64,000 bases of DNA from Rhizophagus clarus (lineage: Eukaryota > Glomeromycota > Glomeromycetes > Glomerales > Glomeraceae). Shown here piece by piece: positions 22,400-34,960 of this stretch. Both the position numbers and the translations under genes were made by a program. Within the stretch, counting starts at the first letter, position 1; every line of letters begins with the position of its first letter. Below the pieces are notes generated by a model. That model had not been told where the DNA came from and ran no database searches. It saw only the letters and a program-made list of their open reading frames with translations. The stretch covers positions 310,001 through 374,000 of the forward strand of contig BLAL01000194.1 in NCBI GenBank assembly GCA_015698045.1. Direction: 5' to 3'.

Positions 22400-24480
22400 T
22401 TTTTAAAGGAGGCTTGTTAATTAACAGTTTTTGAATCAATAATTCCAATATCTAAGAAGTAATACCCTATAAAAAAACTGGATACGTTTTTAATAAGATT
22501 TTTATACGATTTTTTTCCTTAGAAATAACGTATCACAATAGACCGTTGAAAAGATACGGAAAATTGCACAATTCCGTATCACTATAAATATGGTTTGGAT
22601 ACGGAATTTGCATGGAATGCATACGGAATTTACATGATTTAATCACTGTTTTACCATGAAATTTATATTATTGCTTATTAAATTTACTGTTTATATTACA
22701 ATTTATTACAATTTATTACTAGACTTTATTTACATAAATTTAATTTTATTTATTAAATCAAAAAATAAAAAAATAAAATAAAACACAAATATATTATGAA
22801 TAGTTTATTCCTATCAAACCAACTATTGCAAACCAAAACAAAAAGAAACATTAATACTATTTCTACTGATGTTTCGTTAAGAAATTTGACTTTTTTTAAG
22901 AAATCAAAAGTCTCCAGGAGCACTTAGTCCAAAGAAATAACCTATTCCTTCAAAATAAATGAAAAAAGACACTAGTACGTTTCTTTAACTCAATTAGACC
23001 AACGCTTCCCTATTGTGCCTATAATTCTGGATTCAACCAAGTCATCAGGAGTCAGACAACCTAAAAGCAAAAAAAAAAAGAAATATAAGCTCCGCCTATA
23101 TAGTACCTGCAATTATCCAAGTCTCCAAACGTCCGGTTCCTACCTGACTTACAAAAAAAAAGTACTTCAAAATTGACCCGCAATAAGAAAAAAGGAACCA
23201 AGCAGCCAAAAAAAAAAAAATCTGATCTACAAAATAAAAGAATAAAAATAAATAAAAAAGAAAGAATAGTGAGGTGGAAGTAAAAAAGTAAAATAAATTT
23301 TTTTTTTTTTTTTTTAGGGAAGGACATAAAAAAAGATTTTTAAGGGGATGACCAAGTTAAAAAAATAATGCAGAAGGTAACTTACATAACCCGGCTTATA
23401 GGAACCTCTCTTTTTAAATTAGAGACTCAGGAAATACCTGCACTAAATAAGGCTTTTTATTCCCCAGTCCTGATAAACTTCGTGTCAGTAGTCGCGGTTA
23501 GTCCATCTTTAACCTCTAACCTATGCTGCCAGAGGAGAACATCCAGAAATAATTCAGTAAAAAAAAGGGCAAAATAAATTTTTTTTAAAAAAAAGAAGAG
23601 AGGGTAATGAATGGGAATAAAAGAATAAAACCAAAAAAAAATTTTTTTTTTTTTAAAGAGGGCAACGAAGTTAGAAAAATAAAGGAAAAGAAGTTTTTAA
23701 AAGAAGAGTAGCAAGTAAGAATAAAAAAGAGGGGCAACAAATAAAAGAAAAAAAGAGTTTTTTTTTTAAAAAAAAAAAAAAAATAGCGAAATAAAAAATC
23801 AGGGAGAGGAAGACAGGAAGACAGGGTGGAAGATCAAAGCTGGGTTTATATAAACAAAAAACGTATCATAACAAAAATCATGTGATCACGTGTTATGACT
23901 TATGACGATAAAATCGATAAAATCATTATTTAAAAAAAACAAGTTCAAAAATTCCGTATACGTTCCGTATATATTAATTTTTCCGCATACATTCCATATG
24001 CACCAATTTTTTAAAAAACATTCAAAAATGAATTACGTATTAAATATACGGAATTATTATACGGAATCGGTAAAAACGTATATCAAACGTTTATAAAACG
24101 TATCCTTTCCGTATACAGATTTCTTATAGGGATACTCATTGCTTGGTTCAATGTTAGAATCAAATAATATTTAAATAATTCTTCTTAAGGTTGAAATTTT
24201 TATATGGACAAACTTTTGTACAATTCTTCATATGTTAGACTAATTTTGGGAGGGTTTTTCATATTGAGCTTGTGTAAGACCCCATTTAATACATGCTTTC
24301 AAGCTTAAATTTCCTCCATTTGTAATTCATCCCTCTTTGAGTAAGTAAACCAAAGATTTTCCAGAAAGAAAATAAAATCAAGTGACGGAAATTAGTTACG
24401 TGTAAAATTGGATCAAAGCTTAATTGGTTAGTCCAAAATGTTAATTGGCCCATTCGACTTCATTTTTTATGAAACCATAA
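22400..24480 (-). pseudogene. BTB-BACK-TLDc pseudogene split by a transposon
   Basis: Minus-strand pieces on both sides of the element at 22465-24131 join into one recognisable run. The right piece (24470-24132) gives decayed 'L-F-F-W-K-I-F-G-L-L' and 'N-Y-K-W' patches and ends in IEPSNEYY. The left piece (22464-22415) continues FLDIGIIDSKTVN. The intact gene at 50973 has the matching segment IEPNN...LPR...VIESKIVN. Stops and frameshifts are frequent, so it is a dead copy. It is one of three BTB-TLDc relics in this window. Confidence 0.55.
22465..24131. mobile_element. 1.67-kb transposon with CCCTATAA ends
   Basis: Left end CCCTATAAAAAAACTGGATACG; right end in reverse complement CCCTATAAGAAATCTGTATACG. 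The flanks share ATA (22462-22464 and 24132-24134), and removing the insert restores the BTB-TLDc pseudogene frame, which fixes the boundaries. Both ends are dense in ATACGGAA/TTCCGTAT motifs. The middle is purine-rich (long A and AAAGAAAA tracts) with no intact transposase. A second copy begins at 62751. Confidence 0.65.
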
Positions 24481-24879
24481 TATCTAATGTAATTATACCT
24501 CTAAATATTTTTTAAAAATTATTAATAAATTAAGGATAACTCACTAAGATAATCTGAAAAATATTAGGCAAGATATTTGAAAACTTGATGTGGTCCAGCA
24601 TACCATCATTCTTTTGTCGTAAAAATGAAAACATTTTCTACATTTTAAAAGTTTATTTAAATTAAGCAAAAATAATAATAATCCTACTATTAATAAAAAA
24701 AAAATGATAAATATGAAATTTCTTTACTTTCGCAAAAAGTTAAATAGAAAGTGATTTTTTTTAAAAAAAAAAAAAAAAATCGGAAAACCAACATGATTCA
24801 ATTATATAGCAGTTCGCCCGTCATTCTTTTGAAAAAGCTTCATTAAAGTTAAACATGATTATCTTAATAACAAGCATGG

Positions 24880-26000
24880 AAAATAAATAAATATATTAAA
24901 AAATATGTAAAATGCTGTAATTTATAAAAAAAAACTAAAATATGATGAGAGATGCACATTCATTGAAGTTACAATATATAAAAGAAATTCTCCATAAAGA
25001 TAGAAACTTTTTCGTAAATATTACAAAAAACAAGAAAGTCACGAAATTGGCTATAAATCATATATTTACTAAAAAATTACTGATGAATATAGGATAAACC
25101 ACGACCAATATCATCTAATGATTTTTCGATACTTTCTAAATATTCAAGTTCATGTAAATACTGTAGCCTTTCTTGAAGCGCACCTTGCGGGTCATTTATT
25201 CCATGAACTTCATCAATCATAGTATTTAACCTTATAGCGATTATAACCAATGCTATAACAGCTGCTAAGTGCGTTAATAATTTTAGAAATTCAATAGTGC
25301 TATTGTATCTTTTATTATTTTATAAAAAAAGGAGTAATAAAATTATTAAAATTAGCAATAATAACTCAACAAATAATAAGGAACTGAATATAAAACGTAA
25401 AAATAACTCACTCCATGATAGAAATGAAAATAGAATTGACTTGAAAACAGTCTTTCATAATCTCTATAAATAATATTATTAGGTAGTACAGGTAAGAAAA
25501 AATGATCGACCAAAACTAATAAACATATGATATTGCAAATCAAGTCGTGGAATTTTTATGGATAGGCGTAGTTTTGTTTATTTGTTTAGAATATTTTTAG
25601 ATGTACATTTAATGAAGTAAACTCGGATTATTTTATCCTTTTAATACTTATGCAACTGCTGCAGATGTACATCAGAGTCCGACCCTTGCAATGTTTACAT
25701 AAATATTTTTAATACAACACCAAAATTAATAAGTACTTTTAATGTGCTAACCAATTACGTTCATCTGGAACCTTCTTTAATCTATCATCTGATTCAACTT
25801 TTGAAGAAATTGGGACCCGATGATTCTATAGACTATACGTAAACTATATTGGCAGCAGGTGAAACTAAAATAGTCTAAAACATTAAATTTGTGAAATTTG
25901 CGAAATTCGTGAATTTATTAGGAAAAGGTTTAGAAGAATACTATGAAAAGCTTTTATTATGGGTGTAGTGACCCAACTGAAAGTATAATAAAGTTGATTA
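24880..26000. repeat. dispersed segmental duplication, copy 1
   Basis: About 1.1 kb resembling 35310-36620. Shared blocks include TTTTTCGTAAATATTACAAAAAA, the small membrane-protein gene, AATAATATTATTAGGTAGTACAG and TTTTGAAGAAATTGGGAC. Both copies are followed downstream by a minus-strand BTB-TLDc pseudogene, so the duplicated block probably once ran through that gene too. Outside the small gene I see no other coding sequence. Confidence 0.55.
25077..25416 (-). CDS. small single-pass membrane protein, unknown function
   Basis: Exon 1 contributes only five coding bases (25416-25412, ATGGA). A 103-nt intron follows (25411-25309, GTGAGT...AAAAG), and exon 2 (25308-25077) completes 78 residues. 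The protein starts MEYNSTIEFLKLL, has one hydrophobic helix at about residues 13-31 (THLAAVIALVIIAIRL), then a charged helical tail rich in Leu and Glu that ends GLSYIHQ. The split-start model is supported by a second copy at 35635-35838 in which the same ATGGA, donor and acceptor are kept. I do not recognise the family. A different start upstream cannot be excluded, because an AT-rich open frame runs through the exon-1 side. Confidence 0.5.
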
Positions 26001-26402
26001 GCAAATGATTAGACAGCAAAGAAAAAACTGATAGTCTATTGAGCAGAGAGGTACAGAAACTGGCAAATTTCTCCTTTAAAACCCTATACATTAGCTACAC
26101 AATGACCTTATAATTACTGGTTACCACAAATTTTTTGATATAAAAATAAACTTGTATTGCTGAATTATAATAACATTGTCAAATCAAGTTTTTTTAGCCG
26201 TATAATTTGTTCCTGCGTCTTGAATAAAATTAAATTTTATTTTACCATTTAACTAAAGTTAAAAATCATATAATTACATAATTTGTAACGTGAAATAAAC
26301 AAAATAAATCATCTTTGAAAAAAATAAATTATGTATATTAATAAACAATAAGTTTTTTCTTTATGATTTGAAATATTCTATTGAAATTGACTTCCACATC
26401 CC

Positions 26403-27055
26403 TTATCTTTTTTTTATAAGATTCCTGAACACACATATGACAATTATATCTATCATTTTTTTCCACACATAATGAAAGATCACAATGACCATATTTATTA
26501 TGACATAATCCGTATTTTTTATATGATTTAAGGTTGTTTCTTTGAAATTATCTTTACTTCTAAAAGGAAAATATAAAATTATCTTTTGTTTTATCCCATT
26601 TATCATCCTTTATTGAAGGATTATATCCTTCAATAATTTCTTTTCTCCTTTTACTCTAATAAAGGTAACAATATAAGGTACATTATCACATAATACAAGG
26701 AGTGAATCCATCTCTACTTCTTATTAACAATAATATGGTTCATATGGTAAATATAATTCTCTTGTATAAATATATTTGCTTTTAATATCAATTTTATCAA
26801 TCCATCTTGAAATTATATTCAACATTTCGGTATCTAGGAAGCAATATATTATTACTTGGTTCAATATTTAGGTCCAAATAAGACTTAAATAACCCGTCAT
26901 AAAGTTGAATTTCAATAATTTTTATATTGAGTTTCGTATGATAGACAAAAAATATAATTAAAGGCAAACGACTTTGTAAGGTATTTTCCATTGCTGTGAA
27001 GTCATTATCTGGCCAAACATCAGGAAGAGTTGGATTTTGCACAAGACCCATTTAA
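26403..27055 (-). pseudogene. BTB-BACK-TLDc pseudogene
   Basis: Reading downward: 27051-26797 holds LVQNPTLPDVWPDNDF, then SYLDLNIEPSNNILLPR, matching the middle of the intact gene at 50973. 26800-26640 continues in other frames with WIDKIDIKSKY, TRELYLPYE and EGYNPSIK. 26606-26403 starts near ILYFPFRSKDNFKETTLNHI, matching the TLDc domain. Frames change at least twice and the BTB part is missing or too decayed to see. It is followed by AT-rich DNA with no gene. Confidence 0.7.
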
Positions 27056-27179
27056 CATTCAATTTTCATCGTAAATCATTTCTTTTGATAGGTAAACTAA
27101 AGAATTTTTAGAATGTAAAGTAAAATCAAGTGACTTAATATTTGAGGAAATCTAGTCATGCAGTCTATACAAAATTGTT

Positions 27180-27770
27180 AAAGTTCTAATAATGGAAGGG
27201 GGAAAAGTTCTTTTTCAAAAAAAAAAGATGAAGTGGAAACTTCTAAATAATATAGAATTTTAAAAACAAATGAAAACAAAAGAAAAACAATTTTTTTTAT
27301 AAAAAGAGAGGGATCAAAGAGGAAAAAAAATTTTAAAAAAAATAAGAATGGAAACGAAAACAAATAAAAAAAAAATGAAAAGAGAACGACAAGAAAGATT
27401 TTTTTTTTAAAAAAAACAAGACGTGAGGGAGAGAAATTTTAAATTTAAATAAATGTGAAAAAATAAATGAAAAAAGGAATTTTTAAAAAAGAAGGGCAAA
27501 AAAATACAAAGCGAAAAATGAAAAAAAAAAACTTTTAAAAAGATGGGAAAATAAATAAAACGAGTAAAATAAAAAATAGATGTTTTTAGTAAAAACTAAA
27601 GAAGTAGATAGAAAAAACCAATTTTTTAAAAGAAATGGATGAGAGAAATAAAAAAGAGAGGTGAAATAAAACAAAATGTTAATTACAAAGCTGAAATATA
27701 AAGATAAAAAAAGGAAGTTGGGAAATAAAGAAAAACCTACGGTACGATCAAACATCCAAAAAAAAATGTA
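27180..27770. repeat. purine-rich low-complexity tract
   Basis: About 600 bp almost wholly of A and G on the plus strand (AAAAAAGAGAGG-type). Similar tracts occur inside the CCCTATAA element (about 23570-23830) and at 63630-64000. It may be the inside of another copy of that element whose ends have decayed. The long frames here contain only Phe, Leu and Ser on the complementary strand and are not genes. Confidence 0.5.
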
Positions 27771-28158
27771 TTTGTAGTTTATACGATTATGTCCAGAATA
27801 TATTATTTCTGTTATTTCGGTTTATGGAGGAGTCTTTCGCTGTATGTACTTTATTCCTTTACTACGTCTTCAGCAGCCACTGATAGCTGTACAAACGTTT
27901 TTTTTGTGGTCTTTACTTATGCTTTATAGAACTTGTATAAAATAAAAACCTTGCTCATTTTGTGTATATAATCTCCATTAAATATTTGACAAGTATAAAT
28001 CGGCGGCAAGAATATTGACATCATTAACCAAATTAATTTTTTGTCCCTCGTTACACTCTGATCATGCCAAATTACTAATAAGTTCATATAAAATGGCACG
28101 TGTAACATTTGTATATAAATATTTGCATAATACTTTTTTATTTTTTAGTTTATTAAAA
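27771..28158. promoter_or_regulatory. 5' flank of the Sel1-kinase gene
   Basis: AT-rich upstream region. The frame of the downstream gene is open from 28015, but the residues before 28159 do not look like Sel1 repeat and include a TTTTTTAG that could be a splice acceptor. Nothing else could be recognised. Confidence 0.3.
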
Positions 28159-31100
28159 ATGTCAAGTAATAATATAAAAAAGGATTTGGAAAATGCCTTT
28201 CGCCGGTACCAGAAAGCAGCAGATAGTGATAATGCAATTGCGATGAATAATTTGGCCCTTTGTTATGAAAATGGTGAGGGGACAGAGAAGGACCTAGAAA
28301 AAGCCTTTCATTGGTATCAAAAAGCGGCAGAAAAAAATCAGGTTGATGCAATGAAAAATTTGGCCTTTTGTTACAAAAATGGGGTGGGGACAACAAAGGA
28401 CCTGGAGAAAGCCTTTCACTGGTATCAGAAAGCAGCAGATAATGGTGATGCAATTGCAATGAATAATTTGGCCATTTGTTATGAAAATGGGGAGGGGATG
28501 AAGAAAGACCTGGAGAAATCCTTTCACTGGTATCAGAAAGCAGCACATAGTGGATATGCAGGTGCAATGAATAATTTGGCCATTTGTTACAAAATTGGGG
28601 AGGGGACGAAGAAAGATCTGGAGTGTGCCTTTTACTGGTATCAGAAAGCAGCTGAAAAAAATCAGGTTAATGCGATGTATAATTTGGCCTGTTGTTATTA
28701 TAATAGAGAAGGGACGGAGAAGGACCTGAAGCAAGCCTTTTGCTGGTATCAGAAAGTGGCAGAAAACAATTATATCGATGCAATATTTAGTTTGGCTTTG
28801 TGTTATGAAAATGGGAAGGGGACAGAGAAGGACCTGGGAAAAGCCTTTCACTGGTACCAAAAGGCAGCAAATAATGGGCATACAGATGCAATGTTTAATT
28901 TAGCCATTTATTACAAAAATGGAAGGGGTGCAGAAAAGGATCTGGAGAAAGCCTTTCACTGGTATCAAAAGGCAGCAAATAGTGGGCATACAGATGCAAT
29001 GAATAATTTGGCCTTTTGTTATGAAAATGGGGTAGGGATAACAAAGGATCTGGAGAAAGCCTTTCACTTGTATTAGAAAGCAGTAGATAATGGTAATGCA
29101 ATTGCAATGAATAATTTGGCCCTTTGTTATGAAAATGGGGAGGGAACAACAAAGAACTTGAAGAAAGCCTTTCACTGGTATCAGAAAGCAGCAGATAGTG
29201 GTAATGCAATTGCAATGAATAATTTGGCCCTTTGTTACAAAAATGGAGAGGGAATAACAAAGGACCTGGAGAAAGCCTTTCATTTGTATGAGAAAGCAGC
29301 AGATAATGGTAATGCAATTGCAATGAATAATTTGGCCCTTTGTTACAAAAATGGAGAGGGAACAATAAAGGACCTGGAAAAAGCTTTTCATTTGTATGAG
29401 AAAGCAGCAGATAGTGGTAATGCAATTGCAATGAATAATTTGGCCCTTTGTTACGAAAATGGGGAGGGAACAACAAAGGACCTGAAGAAAGCCTTTCACT
29501 GGTATCAGAAAGCAGCAGATAGTGGTAATGTAATTGCAATGAATAATTTGGCTCTTTGTTACAAAAATGGGGTGGAAACGAAGGAGAATCTTGAGAAAGC
29601 CTTTTACTGGTATCAAAAAGCAGCAGAAAAAAATCAGGTTAATGCAATGTATGATTTGGCCTATTGTTATTATGATGGAAAAGGGACAGAGAAGGACCTG
29701 AAGCAAGCTTTTTACTGGTATCAGAAATTAGCAGAAAACAATCATATTGATGCAATATTTAATTTAGCCTTTTGTTACAAAAATGGGGAGGGGACAGAGA
29801 AGGATCCAGAGAAAGTCTTTTACTGGTATCAGAAAGCAGCAGATAGTGGGCGTGCAGATGGGATGAATAATTTGGCTGAATGTTATTACAATGGGGAAGG
29901 GACGGAAAAGGATCTGAAAAAAGCCTTTCATTGGTATCAGAAAGCGGCAGAAAAAAATCAGGTTAAATCTATGGTTAATTTGGCCAATTGTTATTATAAT
30001 GGGAAGGGGACAGAAAAGGATATGGAAAAAGCCTTCTACTGGTATCAGAAATCAGCAGATAGTAAATATATAAATGCAATGTATTATTTGGCCAATTGTT
30101 ATTACAATGGGGAGGGGACAGAAAAGGACCTAGAGAAAGCTTTTCAATGGTATCAGAAAGCAGCAGATAATGAGCATGCAGATGCGATGTTTAATTTGGC
30201 CAATGTGTATAAAAATGGAGAAGGGGTAGAGAAGGATCCAGAGAAAGCCTTTTACTGGTATCAGAAAGCAGCAGAAAATAATAAAATAAATTCTAAAAAT
30301 GAATTTTGTAATAAATGCAAACAATTATATACCAATTACCAATGGTGCCAACAATGTAATTCGAAACAATTTCAACAAGATTTTTCAAAATGGACTAGTA
30401 AAAACAAATATATTGATAAATTTATTCAAGAAGCACAATTAAATGCTAAAAATAATTATGAAGTTTTGGAATGGATACCTTATAATAAATTATCAAATAT
30501 TGATTATCATGATAAAGGAGGATTTAGTGAAATTTATAAAGCTATTTGGTTAGATGGACCCATCGATAGTTGGAATTTTAATAAACAACAATGGAATAGA
30601 TGGAACTTTCAAACAGGTTATGATATTATTCTTAAAACACTTAATAATTCATCAAACATTGATGATAAATTTCTGGATGAGGTATATATATTATTTGTAT
30701 TTAATAACTATTTTTTTTTTTTTACACTAAATTAATTTTTTTGTATTTTATATACCAGTGGAAATATCATTATAACTGTCAGAAAAATTCGTTTTCAAAA
30801 TTTATTCAATTTTTTGGAATTACTCAAGATCCAAATAATTTAAATTATATAATAGTAATGAGTCACGCAAAAAAAGGAAATTTGAGAAAATGTTTATCTG
30901 ATATAATTAAATTTAAATGGCAAGACAAATTACGATTATTGAAAAAAATTGTATTAGGACTTAAAGTAATCCATGAATCAAAATTAACTCATGGTGATTT
31001 TCATGATGGCAATATTTTAATGTCAGATAATTATAATGAATTATTTATTATTGATTTGGGATTATGTAAACCTATAAGTAATTCGCAAACTTCTGATAAA

Positions 31101-31658
31101 AATGATAATGAAGTTTATGGAGTTGTTCCTTATATGGCACCTGAAATATTAAGAAAAAAACCTTATACTCCAGCAAGTGATATTTACAGTTTTTCAATGA
31201 TGATGTGGGAATTTACATCGGGTATTCCTCCTTTTAATGATAGAGCACATGATTATCAACTTATCTATGATATTTGCAAAGGTGAACGTCCTGAAATTAC
31301 AAGAAATACTCCAAAATGTTATGTAAATTTAATGGAAAGATGTTGGGATTCAAATCCTTCCAATAGACCAACTATAACTGAACTTGAATGCAAAATATCT
31401 GAATGGATTAAGTGTATTTGTGAATATTATAGAATAAATAGGGATGGAGATTATAAGTATAGAGTAGTTAACGTCAATAATGAATCACAAAATGATATGC
31501 TTGAGTTTATAGAAGCTAACAATACTTTAGCACAAGAACAAGCTAATGTTTCTACTATTGTACAATCTCATTTACAAGCATATTATACAAGTCGCAACAT
31601 TACTGAAGTTTTAGTTCAAGAAGACTCTGAGTGTTTGGAATATTTAATTGAAGCTTAA
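28159..31658 (+). CDS. Sel1-repeat / protein kinase fusion, interrupted by one in-frame stop
   Basis: ATG at 28159 (MSSNNIKKDLENAF) is the first Met next to repeat sequence. About 19-20 Sel1-like repeats of 36 residues follow (consensus KDLEKAFHWYQKAADSGNAIAMNNLALCYENGEGT, read in two parts), each encoded by a 108-bp DNA repeat. Sel1 repeats form alpha-solenoid scaffolds. At 29074-29076 a TAG replaces the CAG or GAG found at that place in all other repeats; the frame is unchanged after it. Next come a four-Cys putative zinc knuckle (CNKC...CQQC), the family motif KWTSKNKYIDKFIQEAQ, and a kinase: Gly loop DKGGFSEIYKA, Lys in ILKTL, HGDFHDGN, IIDLGL (DLG), APEIL, and a C-lobe ending RPTITEL. 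A 77-nt intron (30682-30758) lies after the Lys region. Catalytic residues look intact. The stop may be a true null, a sequencing error, or removed by an unseen intron. Confidence 0.85.
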
Positions 31659-32423
31659 TTATTATTTTTATTTGTTGGATTATCTATTATATAATGATAT
31701 TTATATCATGTATTTTTATAAATTTTATAATAAAGGATAACTATTAGGATGATATTTATTTATATTCAGTTTTATTCTATTCTCAATTTGCCTAGAAAAT
31801 TCAAGTATAAAATTACATCAGTTAACTATCAGATATTATAACTATTATTCCTTAAAAAATTATAATAACAATTAAATACCTCTTAAAATTAATTTATTAT
31901 TCGTATTATTCTGTTGTATGATCAATATTAGTCTTTTTAAAACAACTTCTAATATTAGAAATACAGCGGCAATAACTATATAAGACAAAATTTTTTAAAA
32001 AAATCCTTAATAAAATAAGAGTAAAAATATGGAGCCATTCTTAAAACAAATAATCATGGAAAGAAGTGCTACGCTGAAATAAAAAGGTTCAACTTTTTCA
32101 AAAAGGCGTCACGAAATAAAACGAGAGACGAAACCAAACTTCAGAGTAAGCACGATAGGAAGGTATCGTTTTAAAAACTTAAGTATAGAAATAGATCTGA
32201 AGGTAATACTAAGAAGCTGTGAAAAAATATAAAACATATGAAGATATTGTAAGAATAGGAAAAGATAACGTAAGCGAAGCGTAGCAAAAATCACATGAAT
32301 AAGAAAAAAATTCAGATAAGATAGATGACATCCGAAATATACTGCAACAAAATATTGCAATAAAGGAGAATAAAAAACGACAAACTCCCTCAGTAAAAAA
32401 AAGTAAAGAAAAAGGAAATAAAA
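31659..32423. other. intergenic; possible decayed retroelement from about 31990
   Basis: AT-rich 3' flank of the kinase gene to about 31990. After that the composition is richer in G and C and continues, beyond the LINE insertion, into 33974-34960, so the LINE landed in an older element. No intact frame was found. Confidence 0.35.
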
Positions 32424-32440
32424 ATGTGGAAGGCGCAGAT

Positions 32441-33956
32441 TTATTTATTTATTTATTTAAGTGAGGGATTGAGTCATCAATATGTATACATACGAGAAAC
32501 TAATTTAAAAAAAAATAAAAAAAGTTAAAAATATGTTCATAAAGAATTAACCAAGGAAAACCCCAGCCTCGCTCCCGGTAATGGAATAAGAATGCGCAGA
32601 TAGCCTTTTAATAAGGGTATCTGAACGAACCACGAAAGGGAAAATTTAAGCACCTTTATACCCCCACCCAAAAAATAAAATTGAGTCTAGACTAAACGTT
32701 AAATAACTGTCTCTATTAACTAAATGGTTGTACCACGGGCCATTGTGTAAAAAGTTGCTAGAAGTGGCTATAATATAAGCCACTCTGGCGTCTATTAGTT
32801 GTTTGGAATTTGTGAAGTCTTTAAAATTAGATGAAGAAAATAAATCTGTGTAATGATGAATACAAGTGTCTGTGACTTTGAATTAAAGCTCTGCTTCGAG
32901 ATGACGTATGATGCGAGCTGGTGCTTGGATTATTTGATAGGTTAGTCGCGTCACCCATGCGTTTACGTTTTCTGGAAGAATTTTTGGTAATGCGAGATCG
33001 GAGTAACTTTGTGGTGATGTTTCGTTCCAGTTTCCAGCGTTTGAATAAAAGATTTCTTGGTTTCCAAATGTGTTGTTTCAAGAAAATCGTTAGTTCACTA
33101 AAGATTTGTAGTAGTAATTTGTTGCTAAGTCTCCTGATTTTTGCGCTGAAGAATTTTGTGAATATCGCAGTAAATACATTGGTGCAAAATCCTCTACACG
33201 TGAGGTAAAATACGTGATCTGTAGATGAAGGTAGGAATCTGTCTGAAGAGCGGAAGCTCCAACTGAAGATCGGATTTGTTCTGAACGTGTTGGAAATGTC
33301 AACTTGTAACGTGTCTGCTGATGAGTGAACTAATGCTATGAATCGCAAGGTTAATTGTTTGAACTGGGGCTTTATTTTTTTGAGTATGGTAGGGCAAAGC
33401 CAAAGGTGTTGGTTGGTTTCTTTTTCCAATTGGCAGTGCCAGCATAGCAAAACGGTGGAAAATAGGTCAGGATTATATTTGTGGAGAATGTCCATAGTTG
33501 GTAAAGAATTGGCGCAGTTTTTCATTTGCCAAGCTCTGAATTTTGTGAGTTTGCGACTTGTAGGTAGGTTGTCCACGGGGTTATGGTTGAACCATTCTTT
33601 GGTCCATTTCCAATCAATTGCATTCTTAAACGTAGCCTTACGAATATCTTCGATACGATAATGTGCTAAAAATTTGTGAAAGGTTTGAAAATTAGTGATG
33701 TCTGCGATAGCGTGACGGATGTTGTGATCGATGACCAGTGGGTGGACGTTATCTTTATTCAACTCTTTGGGAAGGTCCCAAGTATAATACGCATTGAGTT
33801 TGACTGTTGCGGGATTGATATCTATATATGACTGTGATAATGTGCCTTCTTTTGCTAAGTGATCTGCCATGTCATTATATTGATCGTTGGAGTGAGCTTT
33901 TACTTTTACCAAGGAGACATCTAATCTATTAGTGTGAATGATTTTTATGACTGCCT
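32441..33956 (-). mobile_element. 5'-truncated LINE with 17-bp target-site duplication
   Basis: The insert is bounded by a perfect 17-bp direct repeat, ATGTGGAAGGCGCAGAT, at 32424-32440 and 33957-33973. On the minus strand it ends with an (AAAT)n tail (32441-32460). These are the marks of target-primed reverse transcription. It retains only the last part of ORF2. The encoded protein is related to the C-terminus of the LINE at 39840, but the DNA has diverged, so it is a different subfamily. Confidence 0.9.
32827..33956 (-). pseudogene. LINE ORF2 C-terminal fragment (RNase H end and zinc motif)
   Basis: Open from the truncation point (33955: AVIKIIHTNRLDV...) through VKVKAHSNDQYNDMADHLAK, the last catalytic-Asp motif of an RNase H domain, to the stop at 32827. 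Further on it has a Cys/His motif (CWHCQLEKETNQHLWLC), the counterpart of CWTCNQHEETNESLWLC in the longer LINE at 39840. Endonuclease, reverse transcriptase and most of RNase H are absent because of 5' truncation, so it is not functional. Confidence 0.85.
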
Positions 33957-33973
33957 ATGTGGAAGGCGCAGAT

Positions 33974-34960
33974 CTAGAACAGAGATCAAAAAAAAGTGAA
34001 ATTCCGGCTGTCACGTGAAAAGAGATAAGTGCACGATGTATTTTTTGATATTCCAAAAAGATGGACGGAATAAGGCATTTAATTAGTCTACTATAATGCA
34101 ATAACATATCGATATCTTACAAAAGATTAAAGGTATCCAAGTGGTAGCCACGAAAGGTGGTACAAATGAAGCACCCATACGGTGCAAGGAACGGATAGAT
34201 AGAGACAAGCAGAAGATTATTAGAGAAGTAAAAGATGATGTATCGAGTTGGAACAAATTTGGAGAGGTGATTAAACATTTTGAGTGTAAATATCAAGCCA
34301 ATTTTATAAAATGGTAACTAAAGCCGATTTTATTTCCCAAGATGAAATGGAGATGGGTAATGTAAAAGAGAAAGCAATGACAAACGAGATATATACATTT
34401 AAAAATATATGTCATACGGAATGGAAAGCAAGGAAGACCCGATCTGGGCGTCATTAGGAATATACTTTCGCCGGCAAGGGCACGACAAATTCGAGAACGA
34501 CGTTAGAATTATCTCAGAATAATATGAAGATCACCGAGGAAAACATAATAGGTTTTTCAGATGGAAATATCGTTAACGAATTTGAAGACAATGTGAAAGA
34601 ATATTAGAACAAAAACGTTAAAGAATAAGCGTCACAGAAAGAAAAGCAAGAAGAGACATTGTCAAGATCATAATAATATAAAATAATTTATTAACAGAAG
34701 TCTCACATATTAAATTTTTTAATTTTTCGTCTTTATTTATAACTAAAAGTATAGAAATGGATGAAGCGATAAGAATTAAGAACAGAAATAAAGTTATATG
34801 GTAAAACAAAAATAATATATAAAGATATAACAGCTTCCAAAAGTTAATGAAGAACGTGTAGAATGGTGGGTTGAGTTGTACAGTTTACAAAAAGAAATAG
34901 ATTATTGAATGTATAGAAACGTAAATAGAGAAGTTATGAAGAGTGTACTAGATCAGGAGA
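33974..34960 (+). pseudogene. decayed retroelement-like coding remnant
   Basis: Plus-strand fragments look protein-like but are broken. 34180-34317 encodes CKERIDRDKQKIIREVKDD... ending HFECKYQANFIKW then a stop, and about 34846-34908 encodes VNEERVEWWVELYSLQKEIDY then a stop. The style (charged, Trp-rich helices) is reminiscent of LTR-retroelement gag regions, but no zinc knuckle, protease or polymerase motif was found. The LINE at 32441-33956 is inserted into the same older element. Confidence 0.25.

Noticed and set aside
23061..23327. Phe/Leu-rich minus-strand frame
   Set aside because: Product of A-rich low-complexity sequence inside the CCCTATAA element. The same applies to 27178-27755, 10779-10961 and 9086-9301.
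28145..29706. Four long minus-strand frames with repeats such as HYHYLLLSDTSERLSPGP
   Set aside because: They are antisense images of the 108-bp Sel1 repeats; the plus-strand reading is the real protein.
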